Shown here one piece after another: positions 18,837-28,805 of a DNA stretch of 64,000 nt (its first letter is position 1; every line of letters starts with the position of its first letter). The position numbers and the translations under genes are program-made. This DNA comes from Caballeronia sp. LZ062 (GTDB taxonomy: Bacteria; Pseudomonadota; Gammaproteobacteria; Burkholderiales; Burkholderiaceae). Below the pieces are notes generated by a model, which saw only the letters and a list, made by a program, of their open reading frames with translations, made no database searches and had not been told where the DNA came from. Location: positions 1,736,001 to 1,800,000 of the forward strand of contig NZ_JARTWB010000002.1 of the NCBI RefSeq assembly GCF_031450785.1, read 5' to 3'.

Positions 18837-20219
18837 ATGACCCTCGCCGACACCCTCTTTCGGCCGGACCTGCTCGCGCGCTACGACGCGCACGGCCCGC
18901 GCTACACGTCCTACCCGACCGCCGTCCAGTTTTCGGAATCGTTCGACCCCGCGCATTACTTCAAAGCCGCAAGCGAAGGCGGCGCGTCGGCGGACCTGTC
19001 GCTGTACTTCCACATTCCGTTTTGCGACACCGTCTGCTTCTATTGCGGCTGCAACAAGGTCGCGACGAAAAACCGCGCGCACGCAAGGCCGTATCTGGAC
19101 CGCATGAAACGCGAACTCGCGATGCAGGCCGCGTGCTTCGATACGCGACGCCCCGTCACGCAGCTTCACTGGGGCGGCGGCACGCCGACATTCCTCTCGC
19201 ACGACGAAATGGCCGAACTCATGGCCGCCACCGCCGAGCATTTCAACCTCGTGGCCGATGCAAGCGCGGAATACTCGATCGAAGTCGACCCGCGCGAAGC
19301 GTCCGCCGAAACGATCGCGGTGTTGCGCGAACTCGGCTTCAACCGGCTGAGCCTCGGCGTGCAGGACTTCGACGAACGCGTGCAGCGGGCCGTCAACCGC
19401 ATTCAGCCGCGCGCCATGACCGAAAACGTGATGCGCGCGGCGCGTGAGCACGGCTTCGAGTCGGTGAGCGTCGATCTGATCTATGGCTTGCCGCATCAGA
19501 GCGTCGAGAGCTTCACGCGCACGCTCGATGCGATCATCGCGCTCGCGCCGGACCGCGTCTCCGTATTCGGCTATGCGCACATGCCCGCGCTGTTCAAGAT
19601 GCAGCGTCAGATCGACGAAAGCGCGCTGCCTTCGTCTGCCATGCGGCTCGCCATTCTGAAGCGCGTGATCGAGCGGATGAGCGATGCGGGCTATGTCTAC
19701 ATCGGCATGGATCATTTCGCGCTGCCCGGCGACGAACTCGCCCGCGCGTACGAAGCCGGCACGCTCCAGCGCAATTTCCAGGGCTACAGCACGCACGCGG
19801 ACTGCGATCTGATCGGCATCGGCGCGTCGTCGATCGGCAAGGTCGGCGACGTCTACGCCCAGAACGCGCGCGATCTCGCCGACTACGCAGCCGCCATCGA
19901 CGCGGGCCGCTTTGCGATTCAGCGCGGCGTGCGCCTTTCCGCCGACGACCTTCTGCGCCGCGACGTCATCATGCGGCTTATGTGCGGCGGCGTGCTGCGG
20001 TTTGCGGACGTCGAGCGCGAACACGGCATCGTCTTCGGCGACGCGTTCGCCGATGAACTCGCGCGCCTCGCGCCGATGGCCGACGACGGCCTCGTCGACA
20101 TCACGCCGGACGCCATTCGCGTGCTGCCCGCCGGACGCATGCTCGTGCGCAACGTCGCGTCGGTATTCGACCGCTATATGGGACAGGCGAGCCTGCGGCG
20201 CTTCTCGCGGACCATCTGA
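18837..20219 (+). CDS. hemN: Oxygen-independent coproporphyrinogen III dehydrogenase
   Basis: HemN is a radical-SAM enzyme that turns coproporphyrinogen III into protoporphyrinogen IX when oxygen is scarce. The 460-residue product shows the cluster cysteines C63, C67 and C70, with the extra C72 typical of HemN, in FCDTVCFYCGC, and the family segments YTSYPTAVQF and IGMDHFALP. The ATG at 18837 is preferred to an in-frame start at 18696, which adds unconserved Arg-rich residues. I see no FNR/ANR box upstream. Confidence 0.95.
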   Translation: MTLADTLFRPDLLARYDAHGPRYTSYPTAVQFSESFDPAHYFKAASEGGASADLSLYFHIPFCDTVCFYCGCNKVATKNRAHARPYLDRMKRELAMQAACFDTRRPVTQLHWGGGTPTFLSHDEMAELMAATAEHFNLVADASAEYSIEVDPREASAETIAVLRELGFNRLSLGVQDFDERVQRAVNRIQPRAMTENVMRAAREHGFESVSVDLIYGLPHQSVESFTRTLDAIIALAPDRVSVFGYAHMPALFKMQRQIDESALPSSAMRLAILKRVIERMSDAGYVYIGMDHFALPGDELARAYEAGTLQRNFQGYSTHADCDLIGIGASSIGKVGDVYAQNARDLADYAAAIDAGRFAIQRGVRLSADDLLRRDVIMRLMCGGVLRFADVEREHGIVFGDAFADELARLAPMADDGLVDITPDAIRVLPAGRMLVRNVASVFDRYMGQASLRRFSRTI

Positions 20220-20447
20220 ATACACGACTCATCGCACCGTTGATGGTGTCGTCGCGTATTTCTTACTGCGCTGGCATAGAATGACAGCCACCTTGGGCGT
20301 CCGGCCGCAGTCCGCCGACGACCGCCCGCCCTTTCACCGCCGATGCGACGCGCCGCCGCGCGCACCGGACCGCCGCCGGCACGCGATGAACGAAGCCCGC
20401 CGCACGCTTCGCCCGCGCCGCCGCCGGCAACGCCACTGCTCGATGCC

Positions 20448-21827
20448 ATGCCGACCACTTCGCCGCAGTTCGCCCCGCTAGCCCTCCTCGCCGCCGAATT
20501 GAAGTGCGGCCGCACGACGAGCCGCGCGCTCGTCGAGACCGCGCTGGAACGTATCGCCGATCCGAACGGGCAAGGCTCGACCGTTTTCCTTCAGGTCGAT
20601 GCCGAGCACGCCCGCGCCGCCGCCGACGCCCACGACGCGCTGCGCCGCGCGGGCACGGTGCTTTCGCCGCTCGCGGGCATTCCCGTGTCGGTGAAAGATT
20701 TGTTCGATGTCGAAGGCCAGGTGACGCGCGCGGGATCGCGCGTGCTGGCGAACGCGGAGCCCGCCCGCGCCGACGCCGTCACGGTCGCGCGCCTGCGCCG
20801 CGCGGGCGCGGTCATCGTCGGACGCACGAACATGAGCGAGTTCGCGTTTTCGGGGCTCGGGCTCAATCCGCACTATGGGACGCCGCGCTCACCATACCGG
20901 GCGAACGTGCCGGACGACACGCGCATTGCGGGCGGATCGTCGTCGGGCGCGGCGGCATCGGTTGCGGACGGCATGGCCGCCGTCGCGCTCGGCACCGATA
21001 CGGGCGGGTCGCTGCGCATTCCCGCCGCGTTCTGCGGCCTGACCGGCTTCAAGCCGACCGCGAGCCGCATTCCGAAGCAAGGCGGCGTGCCGCTTTCCAA
21101 GACGCTCGATTCGTTCGGGCCGATCGGCGCGACGGTCGCTTGCTGCGCGCTCGTCGACCGCATTCTCGCGGGGCGCGAGCCGGAGGTGCCCGCCACGCGC
21201 CCGCTCGACGGCGTGCGTCTCGGCGTGCTCACGAATTACGTCACGGACGGTGTGGAAGCGCCCGTCGCGCAAGCCGTGCAAGCGGCGGTCGATCATCTTG
21301 CGGCGGCGGGCGCGCTGGTGGAGGACGTGCGCTTCGCGCCGCTCGACCGTCTGCCGGAAATCAACCGTTTCGGGCTCGTGGCCATCGAAGCCTACGCGTG
21401 GCATCGCAAGCTGATTGCCGAGCACGCCGGCCAATACGATCCGCGCGTGCTCGCGCGTCTGATGCGCGCGGAAACCGCAAGCGCCGCAGACTACATCGAA
21501 CTGTGCGAAGCCCGCGCCGCGATGATCGACGCCGCGCGCACGACACTCTGGCAACGCTTTGACGCAATCCTCTGCCCGACGGTGCCCGTGCTGCCGCCGC
21601 GCATCGCCGAACTCCAGGCCGACGACGATCATTTCGCGCGCACGAACGCGCTCGTGCTGCGCAATCCGACGACCTTCAATTTTCTCGATGCCTGTGCGCT
21701 GTCGCTGCCGTGTCATCGGCGCGGCGAGGCGCCGGTCGGCCTGATGCTCGCGGGCGCGCCGAACGCCGACGACACGCTGCTCTCCATCGGCCGCGCGGTC
21801 GAAGCCGTGCTGGAAACGACGCGCTGA
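20448..21827 (+). CDS. Amidase-signature family amidase
   Basis: The 459-residue enzyme carries the Ser-Ser-Lys triad of the amidase signature family: the lysine in PVSVKDLFDVEGQ, the cis-serine in IAGGSSSGAAAS and the nucleophile region in GTDTGGSLRIPAAF. Relatives include GatA, but gatB/gatC are not nearby, so a free-standing amidase is more likely. Its substrate is unknown. The chosen ATG at 20448 has a weak ribosome site; the in-frame ATG at 20343 adds a Pro/Arg-rich stretch. Confidence 0.85.
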   Translation: MPTTSPQFAPLALLAAELKCGRTTSRALVETALERIADPNGQGSTVFLQVDAEHARAAADAHDALRRAGTVLSPLAGIPVSVKDLFDVEGQVTRAGSRVLANAEPARADAVTVARLRRAGAVIVGRTNMSEFAFSGLGLNPHYGTPRSPYRANVPDDTRIAGGSSSGAAASVADGMAAVALGTDTGGSLRIPAAFCGLTGFKPTASRIPKQGGVPLSKTLDSFGPIGATVACCALVDRILAGREPEVPATRPLDGVRLGVLTNYVTDGVEAPVAQAVQAAVDHLAAAGALVEDVRFAPLDRLPEINRFGLVAIEAYAWHRKLIAEHAGQYDPRVLARLMRAETASAADYIELCEARAAMIDAARTTLWQRFDAILCPTVPVLPPRIAELQADDDHFARTNALVLRNPTTFNFLDACALSLPCHRRGEAPVGLMLAGAPNADDTLLSIGRAVEAVLETTR

Positions 21828-21940
21828 AGCGCCGCATCCTTCACGAAAACGCGGCTGTGTCTCGCGCCGGGCGATCGCGCTAGAATTCCTGCGCGACGCC
21901 CGCCGAATCAGGCGCTTCCTTCTCGAATCGTTGCGAAATA

Positions 21941-22486
21941 ATGAACAACCATCTACATCAATTCACGATGCACGAGGACGACCGCGCGCTGCGCCGCGAA
22001 CGGCGGCTCTTGACGCTGCTGGGCTTCGTCTGCCTCGCGCTCGTCGGCGGAGCGCTGTATCTGCAATTCTTCCGCGGTGAAGACCCGTGTCCGCTGTGCA
22101 TCATCCAGCGTTATTTTTTCGTGCTGATCGCCGTGTTCGCGTTTCTCGGCGCAGGCTTCAACGGCTGGCGCGGCGTCGGGCTGCTGGAGGCGCTCGTCGC
22201 GCTTTCGGCGCTGGGCGGCCTGGCCACGGCCGCGCGGCACGTCTACATTCAGGCGAACCCCGGATTCAGCTGCGGCTTCGATGCGTTGCAGCCGGTCGTC
22301 GACAGCCTGCCGCCCGCGCGCTGGATGCCGCAAGTCTTCAAGGTGGCGGGGCTTTGTGAGACAGCTTATCCGCCGATTTTCGGGCTTTCGCTGCCGCAGT
22401 GGTCGCTCGTCGCGTTTGCGGTGATTTTCGTGCTCGTCGCCTTCAGCATTCGGTCGCGGCGCAAGGCGCGCGCGGCGGCGCTGTGA
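21941..22486 (+). CDS. dsbB: Disulfide bond formation protein DsbB
   Basis: DsbB reoxidises DsbA and hands electrons to ubiquinone in the inner membrane. The 181-residue product has four membrane segments and the two redox pairs: C50 and C53 in PCPLCIIQR, and C111 with C139 in the second periplasmic loop. Length and topology are usual. Confidence 0.93.
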   Translation: MNNHLHQFTMHEDDRALRRERRLLTLLGFVCLALVGGALYLQFFRGEDPCPLCIIQRYFFVLIAVFAFLGAGFNGWRGVGLLEALVALSALGGLATAARHVYIQANPGFSCGFDALQPVVDSLPPARWMPQVFKVAGLCETAYPPIFGLSLPQWSLVAFAVIFVLVAFSIRSRRKARAAAL

Positions 22487-22583
22487 GCTTGCTTTCGGCG
22501 CGGGCGCTCACGCCCCGCGCCTCGCGCTGTTTCTCTCGCATTTCACTTCCCCGCATCACCGCTTCCGCATAATCTGAATACGG

Positions 22584-22608
22584 TCCCGACAATATTTTCG
22601 GGATATTG
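22584..22608. promoter_or_regulatory. Overlapping inverted repeats upstream of xdhA
   Basis: TCCCGA (22584-22589) and TCGGGA (22598-22603) form one dyad with 8 bases between, and CAATAT (22590-22595) with ATATTG (22603-22608) form a second. They lie about 125 bases before the xdhA start in a short AT-rich patch and may be an operator of the purine-catabolism genes. No regulator gene is nearby. Confidence 0.35.
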
Positions 22609-22731
22609 CGGTGCTATGGTCGAGGCTGGATGGCGATCTACGTGCGCGCAGTCCGCTTACATGCCCGATTTTCGGGATGCAGGCGGAAACCGCGTAACGC
22701 GCGCCTGGTCCGCAATGTCCCTGCCCGGCTC

Positions 22732-24258
22732 ATGACAACGCACACCATCCGCTTCCTGCACCGCGGCGCCGTCCGCGAAATCGCCGGCGCGCCCGCCACG
22801 CGCACCGTGCTTCAACATCTGCGCGCGAACGACTGCACCGGCACCAAAGAAGGCTGCGCCGAAGGCGACTGCGGCGCCTGCACGGTCGTCGTCGGCGAAC
22901 TCGATTCAGCCGGCGAACTCGCGCTAAAGGCCGTCAACGCGTGCATCCAGCTGCTGCCGACGCTCGATTCGCGCGCGCTCTTCACCGTCGAAGACCTGCG
23001 CGGCGCGGACGGCGCGCTGCACCCGGTGCAACAGGCGCTCGTCGATTGTCACGGCTCGCAATGCGGCTTCTGCACGCCGGGCTTCGTCATGTCGCTGTGG
23101 GCGCTGTATCACGCCCATCCGCGCGATGCCGGTCCGCCCTCGCGCGATGAAATCGCCGCCGCCATTTCCGGGAACCTGTGCCGCTGCACCGGCTACCGGC
23201 CGATCATCGATGCCGCCGAGCGCATGTTCGACTACCCGCCGCCGGCTTTCGACCGCGATGCGATCCGCGACACGCTCGCCGGCTTGCGCCGCACGCAGAC
23301 ATTCGAGTACCGCGCGCCGGACGCACGCGGCGAAGCCTTCGGCACGCCCGCCTTCCACGCGCCCGTCAGCCGCGCCGAATTCGCCCGCCTTCGCGCAGCG
23401 AATCCGGACGCGCGGCTACTTGCCGGCAGCACGGACATCGGCCTGTGGATCACCAAGCAGTTTCGCGATCTCGGCGACATTCTCTTTATCGGCAATGTCG
23501 AGGAACTGAAGCGCATCGAGCACGACGCGCAGACGCTGACGATCGGCGCGGCCGCATCGCTCGAAGACGCGTACGCCGCGCTCACCGCCGATTATCCCGA
23601 ACTCGCCGAACTCTGGACGCGTTTCGCGTCGCGGCCCATCCGGAACGCGGGCACGCTCGGCGGCAACATCGCGAACGGCTCGCCAATCGGGGATTCGATG
23701 CCCGCGCTTATCGCGCTGAACGCGGAACTCGTGCTGCAAAGAGGCGACGCGACGCGCACCATGCCGCTCGACGCGTTCTACCTCGCGTATCAGAAAACCG
23801 CGTTGCAGGCGGGCGAATTCGTCGCGGCGATCCGCGTGCCGCGCCCTGCCGCAGACTTGCGGTTCCGGACCTACAAAGTGGCCAAGCGCTACGATCAGGA
23901 CATCTCCGCCGTCTGCGCGGCCTTCGCAATCCGCCTTGACGACACGCATCGTGTGACGAGCGCGCGCATCGCGTTCGGCGGCATGGCGGCGACGCCCAGG
24001 CGCGCGGCCCAAGCCGAAGCGGCGCTAACCGGCGCGCATTGGACCGACGACACCGCGCGCGTCGCGATGAGCGCGCTCGACGCCGACTATCAGCCGCTCA
24101 CCGACATGCGCGCATCGAGCGCGTATCGGGCGAAGGTGGCGCGCAACCTGCTGCGGCGCTTTCATCTGGAAACGCGCGCCGACGCGCCGCTCGCGCTCGC
24201 CACAGTCAACGCGTTCGCCTACGCCGCCCATGCGTCGGTCTCCGAGGAGCAGCCATGA
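22732..24258 (+). CDS. xdhA: Xanthine dehydrogenase small subunit (Fe-S/FAD)
   Basis: XdhA carries electrons from the molybdenum subunit to NAD+. The 508-residue product has the two [2Fe-2S] domains first (C42, C47, C50 in GCAEGDCGACTVV; then CGFCTPGF and NLCRCTGYRPI), and an FAD-binding domain from about residue 220 with LAGSTDIGLW and RNAGTLGGNIANGSPIGD. The start ATG at 22732 begins the conserved fold; upstream in-frame sequence is not conserved in character. It overlaps xdhB by four bases. Confidence 0.95.
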   Translation: MTTHTIRFLHRGAVREIAGAPATRTVLQHLRANDCTGTKEGCAEGDCGACTVVVGELDSAGELALKAVNACIQLLPTLDSRALFTVEDLRGADGALHPVQQALVDCHGSQCGFCTPGFVMSLWALYHAHPRDAGPPSRDEIAAAISGNLCRCTGYRPIIDAAERMFDYPPPAFDRDAIRDTLAGLRRTQTFEYRAPDARGEAFGTPAFHAPVSRAEFARLRAANPDARLLAGSTDIGLWITKQFRDLGDILFIGNVEELKRIEHDAQTLTIGAAASLEDAYAALTADYPELAELWTRFASRPIRNAGTLGGNIANGSPIGDSMPALIALNAELVLQRGDATRTMPLDAFYLAYQKTALQAGEFVAAIRVPRPAADLRFRTYKVAKRYDQDISAVCAAFAIRLDDTHRVTSARIAFGGMAATPRRAAQAEAALTGAHWTDDTARVAMSALDADYQPLTDMRASSAYRAKVARNLLRRFHLETRADAPLALATVNAFAYAAHASVSEEQP

Positions 24259-26642
24259 ACAAGGCCAGCGAACCTATCGCGCTCGACGCCGCGGCCCGCC
24301 CCGCTGACGTCGACGCAGCCGGCGCCGCGCTGCCGCACGAATCGGCGGCGCTGCATGTGAGCGGCGAGGCTGTCTACACCGACGACATTCGCGAATTGCG
24401 CGGCACGCTGCACGCGGCGCTCGGGTTGTCGCGATACGCGCACGCGCGCATCGTCTCGATGAATCTCGATGCCGTGCGTGCCGCGCCCGGCGTGGTCGCC
24501 GTGCTGACCGCCGCCGATATTCGCGGCGAGAACAACTGCGGCCCCGTTATCCACGACGATCCGATCCTCGCCGCCGACGAAGTGCAGTACCTCGGGCAGC
24601 CGGTGTTCGCGGTCATCGCGAAAACGCACGATCTGGCGCGCCGCGCCGCCGCGCTCGCCAAAAGCGACGACGTCGTGCGCTACGAGCCGCTCGAAACCGT
24701 GCTCACGCCGCGCGAAGCCAAGGCGCGCAAGCAGTTCGTGCTTCCGCCGCTGCATCTGAAACGCGGCGATCCCGACGCGCGCATCGCGGGCGCGAAGCAT
24801 CGCATTGCCGGGGAATTCGAGGTCGGCGGGCAGGAGCAGTTTTATCTGGAAGGCCAGGTGGCGTACGCCGTCCCGAAAGAATCGGACGGCATGCTCGTCT
24901 ACAGCTCGACGCAGCACCCGAGCGAAATGCAGCAGGTCGTCGCGCACATGCTCGACTGGCCGACGCACGCGGTCGTCTGCGAATGCCGGCGCATGGGCGG
25001 CGGGTTCGGCGGCAAGGAATCGCAATCGGCGCTCTTCGCGTGCGTCGCGGCGCTCGCGGCGCACGTGCTGAAACGTCCCGTGAAGCTGCGCGCCGATCGC
25101 GACGACGACTTCATGATCACCGGCAAGCGCCACGACGCCGTCTACGAATACGAAGCGGGTTTCGACGAAGACGGGCGCATCGTCGGGGCGCGCGTCGAGA
25201 TCGCGCTGAGGGCCGGCTATTCGGCGGACTTGTCGGGCGCGGTGGCGACGCGCGCCGTCTGCCACTTCGACAACGCGTATTTCTTGAGCGATGTCGATAT
25301 CCGCGCGTTCTGCTGCAAGACGAACACACAGTCGAACACGGCGTTTCGCGGCTTCGGCGGGCCGCAAGGCGCGCTCGTGATGGAAGTGATGCTCGATGAA
25401 ATCGCGCATCGGCTGAAGCGCGATCCGCTCGACGTGCGGCGCGCGAACTACTACCGCATCGGCGAGCGCAACGTCACGCCGTACGGTCAGACCGTCGCGG
25501 ACAACGTGCTCACGCCGCTCACCGACGACCTGATCGCCTCCAGCGACTACCACGCGCGCCGCGAAGCGATCGCCGCGTTCAACGCGACGAACGACGTGCT
25601 CAAGCGCGGCATCGCGTTCACGCCGGTCAAGTTCGGCATCTCCTTCAACGTGCCGTTTCTGAATCAGGCCGGCGCGCTCGTGCATGTCTACAAGGACGGC
25701 TCGGTGCTCGTCAATCACGGCGGCACCGAAATGGGCCAGGGGCTCAACACGAAAGTCGCGCAAGTGGTGGCGAGCGTGCTCGGCATCGGACTCGCGCGCG
25801 TGCGCGTGACGGCCACCGATACGTCGAAGGTCGCGAATACGTCGGCGACGGCGGCATCGACCGGAAGCGATCTGAACGGCAAGGCGGCGGAAGCGGCGGC
25901 GCTGACCATCCGCGAGCGCCTCGCGGAACTGGCCGCGAGGCAACTCGGCGGCGCGGCGGCGGACGTGCGCTTTCACGGCGGCGTGGTCGAGGCGAACGGC
26001 GGGCAGATGCCCTTCGATCAACTGGTCGCGGCGGCGTATCTGGCGCGCGTGCAGTTGTGGTCCGACGGCTTCTACGCAACACCCAAGGTCCATTGGGACG
26101 CGAAGACGCTGACCGGCCATCCGTTCTACTACTTCGCGTACGGCGCGGCGGTATCGGAGGTCGTCGTCGATACGCTCACCGGCGAATGGAAGCTGCTGCG
26201 CGCCGACGTGCTGCACGACGCGGGGCGCTCGATCAACCCGGCCATCGACCTGGGACAAGTGGAAGGCGGCTTCATTCAGGGCATGGGCTGGCTCACGACA
26301 GAAGAGCTGTGGTGGAACCGCGACGGGCGCCTGATGACGCACGCGCCTTCCACCTACAAGATTCCCGCCGTCAACGACACGCCCGCCGCGTTCAACGTCG
26401 CGCTCTTTCGCGGCGCGGGCAACGAGAACGCCGAGCCGACCATCTTCCGCTCGAAGGCGGTCGGCGAGCCGCCGCTCCTGCTGGCGTTTTCGGTGCTGCT
26501 CGCCATTCGTGCGGCCATCGCGGGCACGGCGCCCGACGCGCCCGAAGCGCCCAAGCTGCGCGCGCCCGCCACGCCCGAAGCGATTCTCGATGCGCTCGCT
26601 TCTCTCGCCGCCGAGGCTCAGTCCGCCGCCCCGGTAAACTAG
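24255..26642 (+). CDS. xdhB: Xanthine dehydrogenase molybdopterin-binding subunit
   Basis: XdhB holds the molybdenum cofactor and oxidises hypoxanthine to xanthine and xanthine to urate. The 795-residue product shows HESAALHVSGEAVYTDD at the start, CRRMGGGFGGKESQ, NTAFRGFGGPQG and, near the C-terminus, the active-site glutamate in SKAVGEPPLLLA. Translation is probably coupled to xdhA by the ATGA overlap. Confidence 0.96.
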   Translation: MNKASEPIALDAAARPADVDAAGAALPHESAALHVSGEAVYTDDIRELRGTLHAALGLSRYAHARIVSMNLDAVRAAPGVVAVLTAADIRGENNCGPVIHDDPILAADEVQYLGQPVFAVIAKTHDLARRAAALAKSDDVVRYEPLETVLTPREAKARKQFVLPPLHLKRGDPDARIAGAKHRIAGEFEVGGQEQFYLEGQVAYAVPKESDGMLVYSSTQHPSEMQQVVAHMLDWPTHAVVCECRRMGGGFGGKESQSALFACVAALAAHVLKRPVKLRADRDDDFMITGKRHDAVYEYEAGFDEDGRIVGARVEIALRAGYSADLSGAVATRAVCHFDNAYFLSDVDIRAFCCKTNTQSNTAFRGFGGPQGALVMEVMLDEIAHRLKRDPLDVRRANYYRIGERNVTPYGQTVADNVLTPLTDDLIASSDYHARREAIAAFNATNDVLKRGIAFTPVKFGISFNVPFLNQAGALVHVYKDGSVLVNHGGTEMGQGLNTKVAQVVASVLGIGLARVRVTATDTSKVANTSATAASTGSDLNGKAAEAAALTIRERLAELAARQLGGAAADVRFHGGVVEANGGQMPFDQLVAAAYLARVQLWSDGFYATPKVHWDAKTLTGHPFYYFAYGAAVSEVVVDTLTGEWKLLRADVLHDAGRSINPAIDLGQVEGGFIQGMGWLTTEELWWNRDGRLMTHAPSTYKIPAVNDTPAAFNVALFRGAGNENAEPTIFRSKAVGEPPLLLAFSVLLAIRAAIAGTAPDAPEAPKLRAPATPEAILDALASLAAEAQSAAPVN

Positions 26643-26688
26643 CGCCTGCGACGACGCAATAACCCGATCCTCTCCCGGAGCCTCATCC

Positions 26689-27705
26689 ATGCAAGTTTGG
26701 CTGAACGACCTGCAACACCTGCTCGCGCACGGCGACGCCGTCGTGCTCGTGACGGTCGCGCGTGTCGAAGGCTCCGCGCCGCGCGAGCCGGGCACGAAGA
26801 TGATCGTCACGCGCGAGGACGCCCGCTACACCATCGGCGGCGGCCATCTCGAATGGAAGGCGATCGAAACCGCCCGGCAAGTGCTGAAGGACGGCATGCG
26901 CAGCCCGCGCATGAGGCGGCTCGAGCGTTTCGCGCTCGGCCCGAGCCTCGGCCAGTGCTGCGGCGGCGCGGTCGTGCTCGCGTTCGAGCGGCTCGACGTA
27001 TCGGACCTCAACTGGGTGACTTCGCTCGCCAAACGCACGGCAGCCGGGCTTTCGACGGTGCGCAGCGTCTCCTTCGCGCCGATGCCCGACGCCGTGATGC
27101 TGTCCGATCCCGAGCCGGGCGCCGACACCACCGACTGCCTGTTGTGGGACGGCGCGGGCTTCGACGAGAGCGGCGCGCTGCTCACCGAAACCATCGCGCC
27201 GCGCGACTTTCAGGTCGTGCTGTTCGGCGCGGGTCACGTGGGCGCGGCGCTCGTGCGCGTGCTCGCCACGCTGCCCTGTCACGTACGATGGGTCGATGAG
27301 CGCGACGCCGCGTTCCCGGCCCCGCAGTTCGTGCCGGACAACGTGACGATCGAGCCGAACGACGCGCCCGACGAGGCCGTCGACAACGCGCCGCCGGGCA
27401 CGTACTTCATCGTGATGACGCACAACCATGCGGTGGATCTCGTCCTGGCCGAACGCATTCTCGCGCGCGGCGACTTCGCGTTCTTCGGCATGATCGGCTC
27501 GCACACGAAGCGCCGGCAGTTCGAGCACCGGCTCGCCGCGCGCGGCATCGACCCGGCGCGCATCGCGAAGATGGTGTGTCCGATCGGCATCGACGGCATC
27601 GTCGATAAAGCGCCCGAAGTCATTGCCGTCGCGGCAGCCGCCCAGCTGCTGCAGGCCGTGGAAGCGCGTGCCGAGCTTTCCACGTCGTCGCAACAGACCG
27701 CTTGA
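26689..27705 (+). CDS. xdhC: Xanthine dehydrogenase accessory protein XdhC
   Basis: XdhC binds molybdenum cofactor and promotes its sulfuration and insertion into XdhB. The 338-residue protein has the XdhC/CoxI domain (VARVEGSAPREPGTKMIV; GGGHLEWKA; GPSLGQCCGG) and a C-terminal Rossmann domain (LFGAGHVGAALVR; FFGMIGSHTKRRQFE). It lies 46 bases after xdhB. Confidence 0.93.
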   Translation: MQVWLNDLQHLLAHGDAVVLVTVARVEGSAPREPGTKMIVTREDARYTIGGGHLEWKAIETARQVLKDGMRSPRMRRLERFALGPSLGQCCGGAVVLAFERLDVSDLNWVTSLAKRTAAGLSTVRSVSFAPMPDAVMLSDPEPGADTTDCLLWDGAGFDESGALLTETIAPRDFQVVLFGAGHVGAALVRVLATLPCHVRWVDERDAAFPAPQFVPDNVTIEPNDAPDEAVDNAPPGTYFIVMTHNHAVDLVLAERILARGDFAFFGMIGSHTKRRQFEHRLAARGIDPARIAKMVCPIGIDGIVDKAPEVIAVAAAAQLLQAVEARAELSTSSQQTA

Positions 27706-27749
27706 CCCCGAGCGGAAGCCCCTAGCATCGACATAAGAACCCCAAGCCC

Positions 27750-28772
27750 ATGAATCCCACACTCGCCGACAAGATCGCGCGCGCGCCGAAGGCGGAGCTG
27801 CACATTCACATAGAAGGCTCACTCGAGCCGGAACTGATCTTCGCGCTTGCCGAACGCAACGGCGTGAAGCTCGCATATGACTCCATCGACGCGCTGCGCG
27901 CCGCGTACGCGTTCACCGACCTGCAGTCGTTCCTCGACATTTACTACGCGGGCGCGAGCGTCTTGCTGCATGAAGCCGATTTCTACGACATGACGATGGC
28001 CTACGTCGAGCGCGCGCTCGCCGACCACGTCACGCACGCGGAAATCTTCTTCGATCCGCAAACGCATACGGAGCGCGGCGTCGCCATCGAAACGGTCGTC
28101 GCGGGCATCGAGCGCGCGCTTGCCGAAGGCGAGAAGCGCGGCCTCACGTCGAAACTGATTCTCTGCTTCCTGCGTCATCTCTCCGAGGAAGACGCGCTCG
28201 CCACGTACGAAAGCGCGCTGCCGCTCTTCGACCAGTACGCGCACCGGCTGATCGGCGTCGGGCTGGATTCGTCGGAACGCGGGCATCCGCCGTCGAAATT
28301 CGAGCGCGTCTTCGCCAAGGCGCGTGAGCGCGGGCTGAAGCTCGTCGCCCATGCGGGCGAGGAAGGCCCGCCCGCGTATGTCTACGAGGCGCTGGATGTG
28401 CTCAAGGTGGATCGCGTCGATCACGGTGTGCGCAGCATCGAGGACGCCGCGCTCGTCGCACGTCTCGCGGATGCGCGCATCGCGCTGACCGTGTGCCCGC
28501 TCTCGAACATCAAGCTCTGCGTGTTCGACGACATGACCAAGCACACGCTGAAAGACCTGCTGGATCAGGGCGTCGCGGTGATGATCAATTCCGACGATCC
28601 CGCGTATTTCGGCGGCTACGTCAACGCGAACTACTTCGCTATCGTCGATGCGCTGAAGCTGTCGGACAAGGAGGTCTACACGCTGTTGAAGAACAGCCTG
28701 GAAGCCTCGTTCGTCACCGACGACGAACGCGCCACAATGGTCGCGCGCCTCGATGCGTACTGGAAGCAGTAA
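27750..28772 (+). CDS. Adenosine deaminase family; probably adenine deaminase
   Basis: The 340-residue TIM-barrel deaminase has the metal ligands H18 and H20 in AELHIHIEGSLEPEL, the HAGEEGPPAYVYEAL segment with the catalytic acid, DHGVRSIED and the late NSDDPAYFGG. Adenosine deaminases of the E. coli Add type have HAGEAAG and a different 170s region; the GLDSSERGHPPSKF...HAGEEGP pattern is that of the bacterial and fungal adenine deaminases (as for P. aeruginosa PA0148). Context fits: the product hypoxanthine is the substrate of the XdhAB enzyme encoded just upstream. Most databases would name it add. Confidence 0.88.
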   Translation: MNPTLADKIARAPKAELHIHIEGSLEPELIFALAERNGVKLAYDSIDALRAAYAFTDLQSFLDIYYAGASVLLHEADFYDMTMAYVERALADHVTHAEIFFDPQTHTERGVAIETVVAGIERALAEGEKRGLTSKLILCFLRHLSEEDALATYESALPLFDQYAHRLIGVGLDSSERGHPPSKFERVFAKARERGLKLVAHAGEEGPPAYVYEALDVLKVDRVDHGVRSIEDAALVARLADARIALTVCPLSNIKLCVFDDMTKHTLKDLLDQGVAVMINSDDPAYFGGYVNANYFAIVDALKLSDKEVYTLLKNSLEASFVTDDERATMVARLDAYWKQ

Positions 28773-28805
28773 AGCCAAGCACTAACCGTACTAAACGCAA
28801 TAAAG

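Noticed and set aside
24219..26810. An 863-codon open frame antisense to xdhB
   Set aside because: Same GC-driven shadow coding; composition is biased and xdhB is certain.
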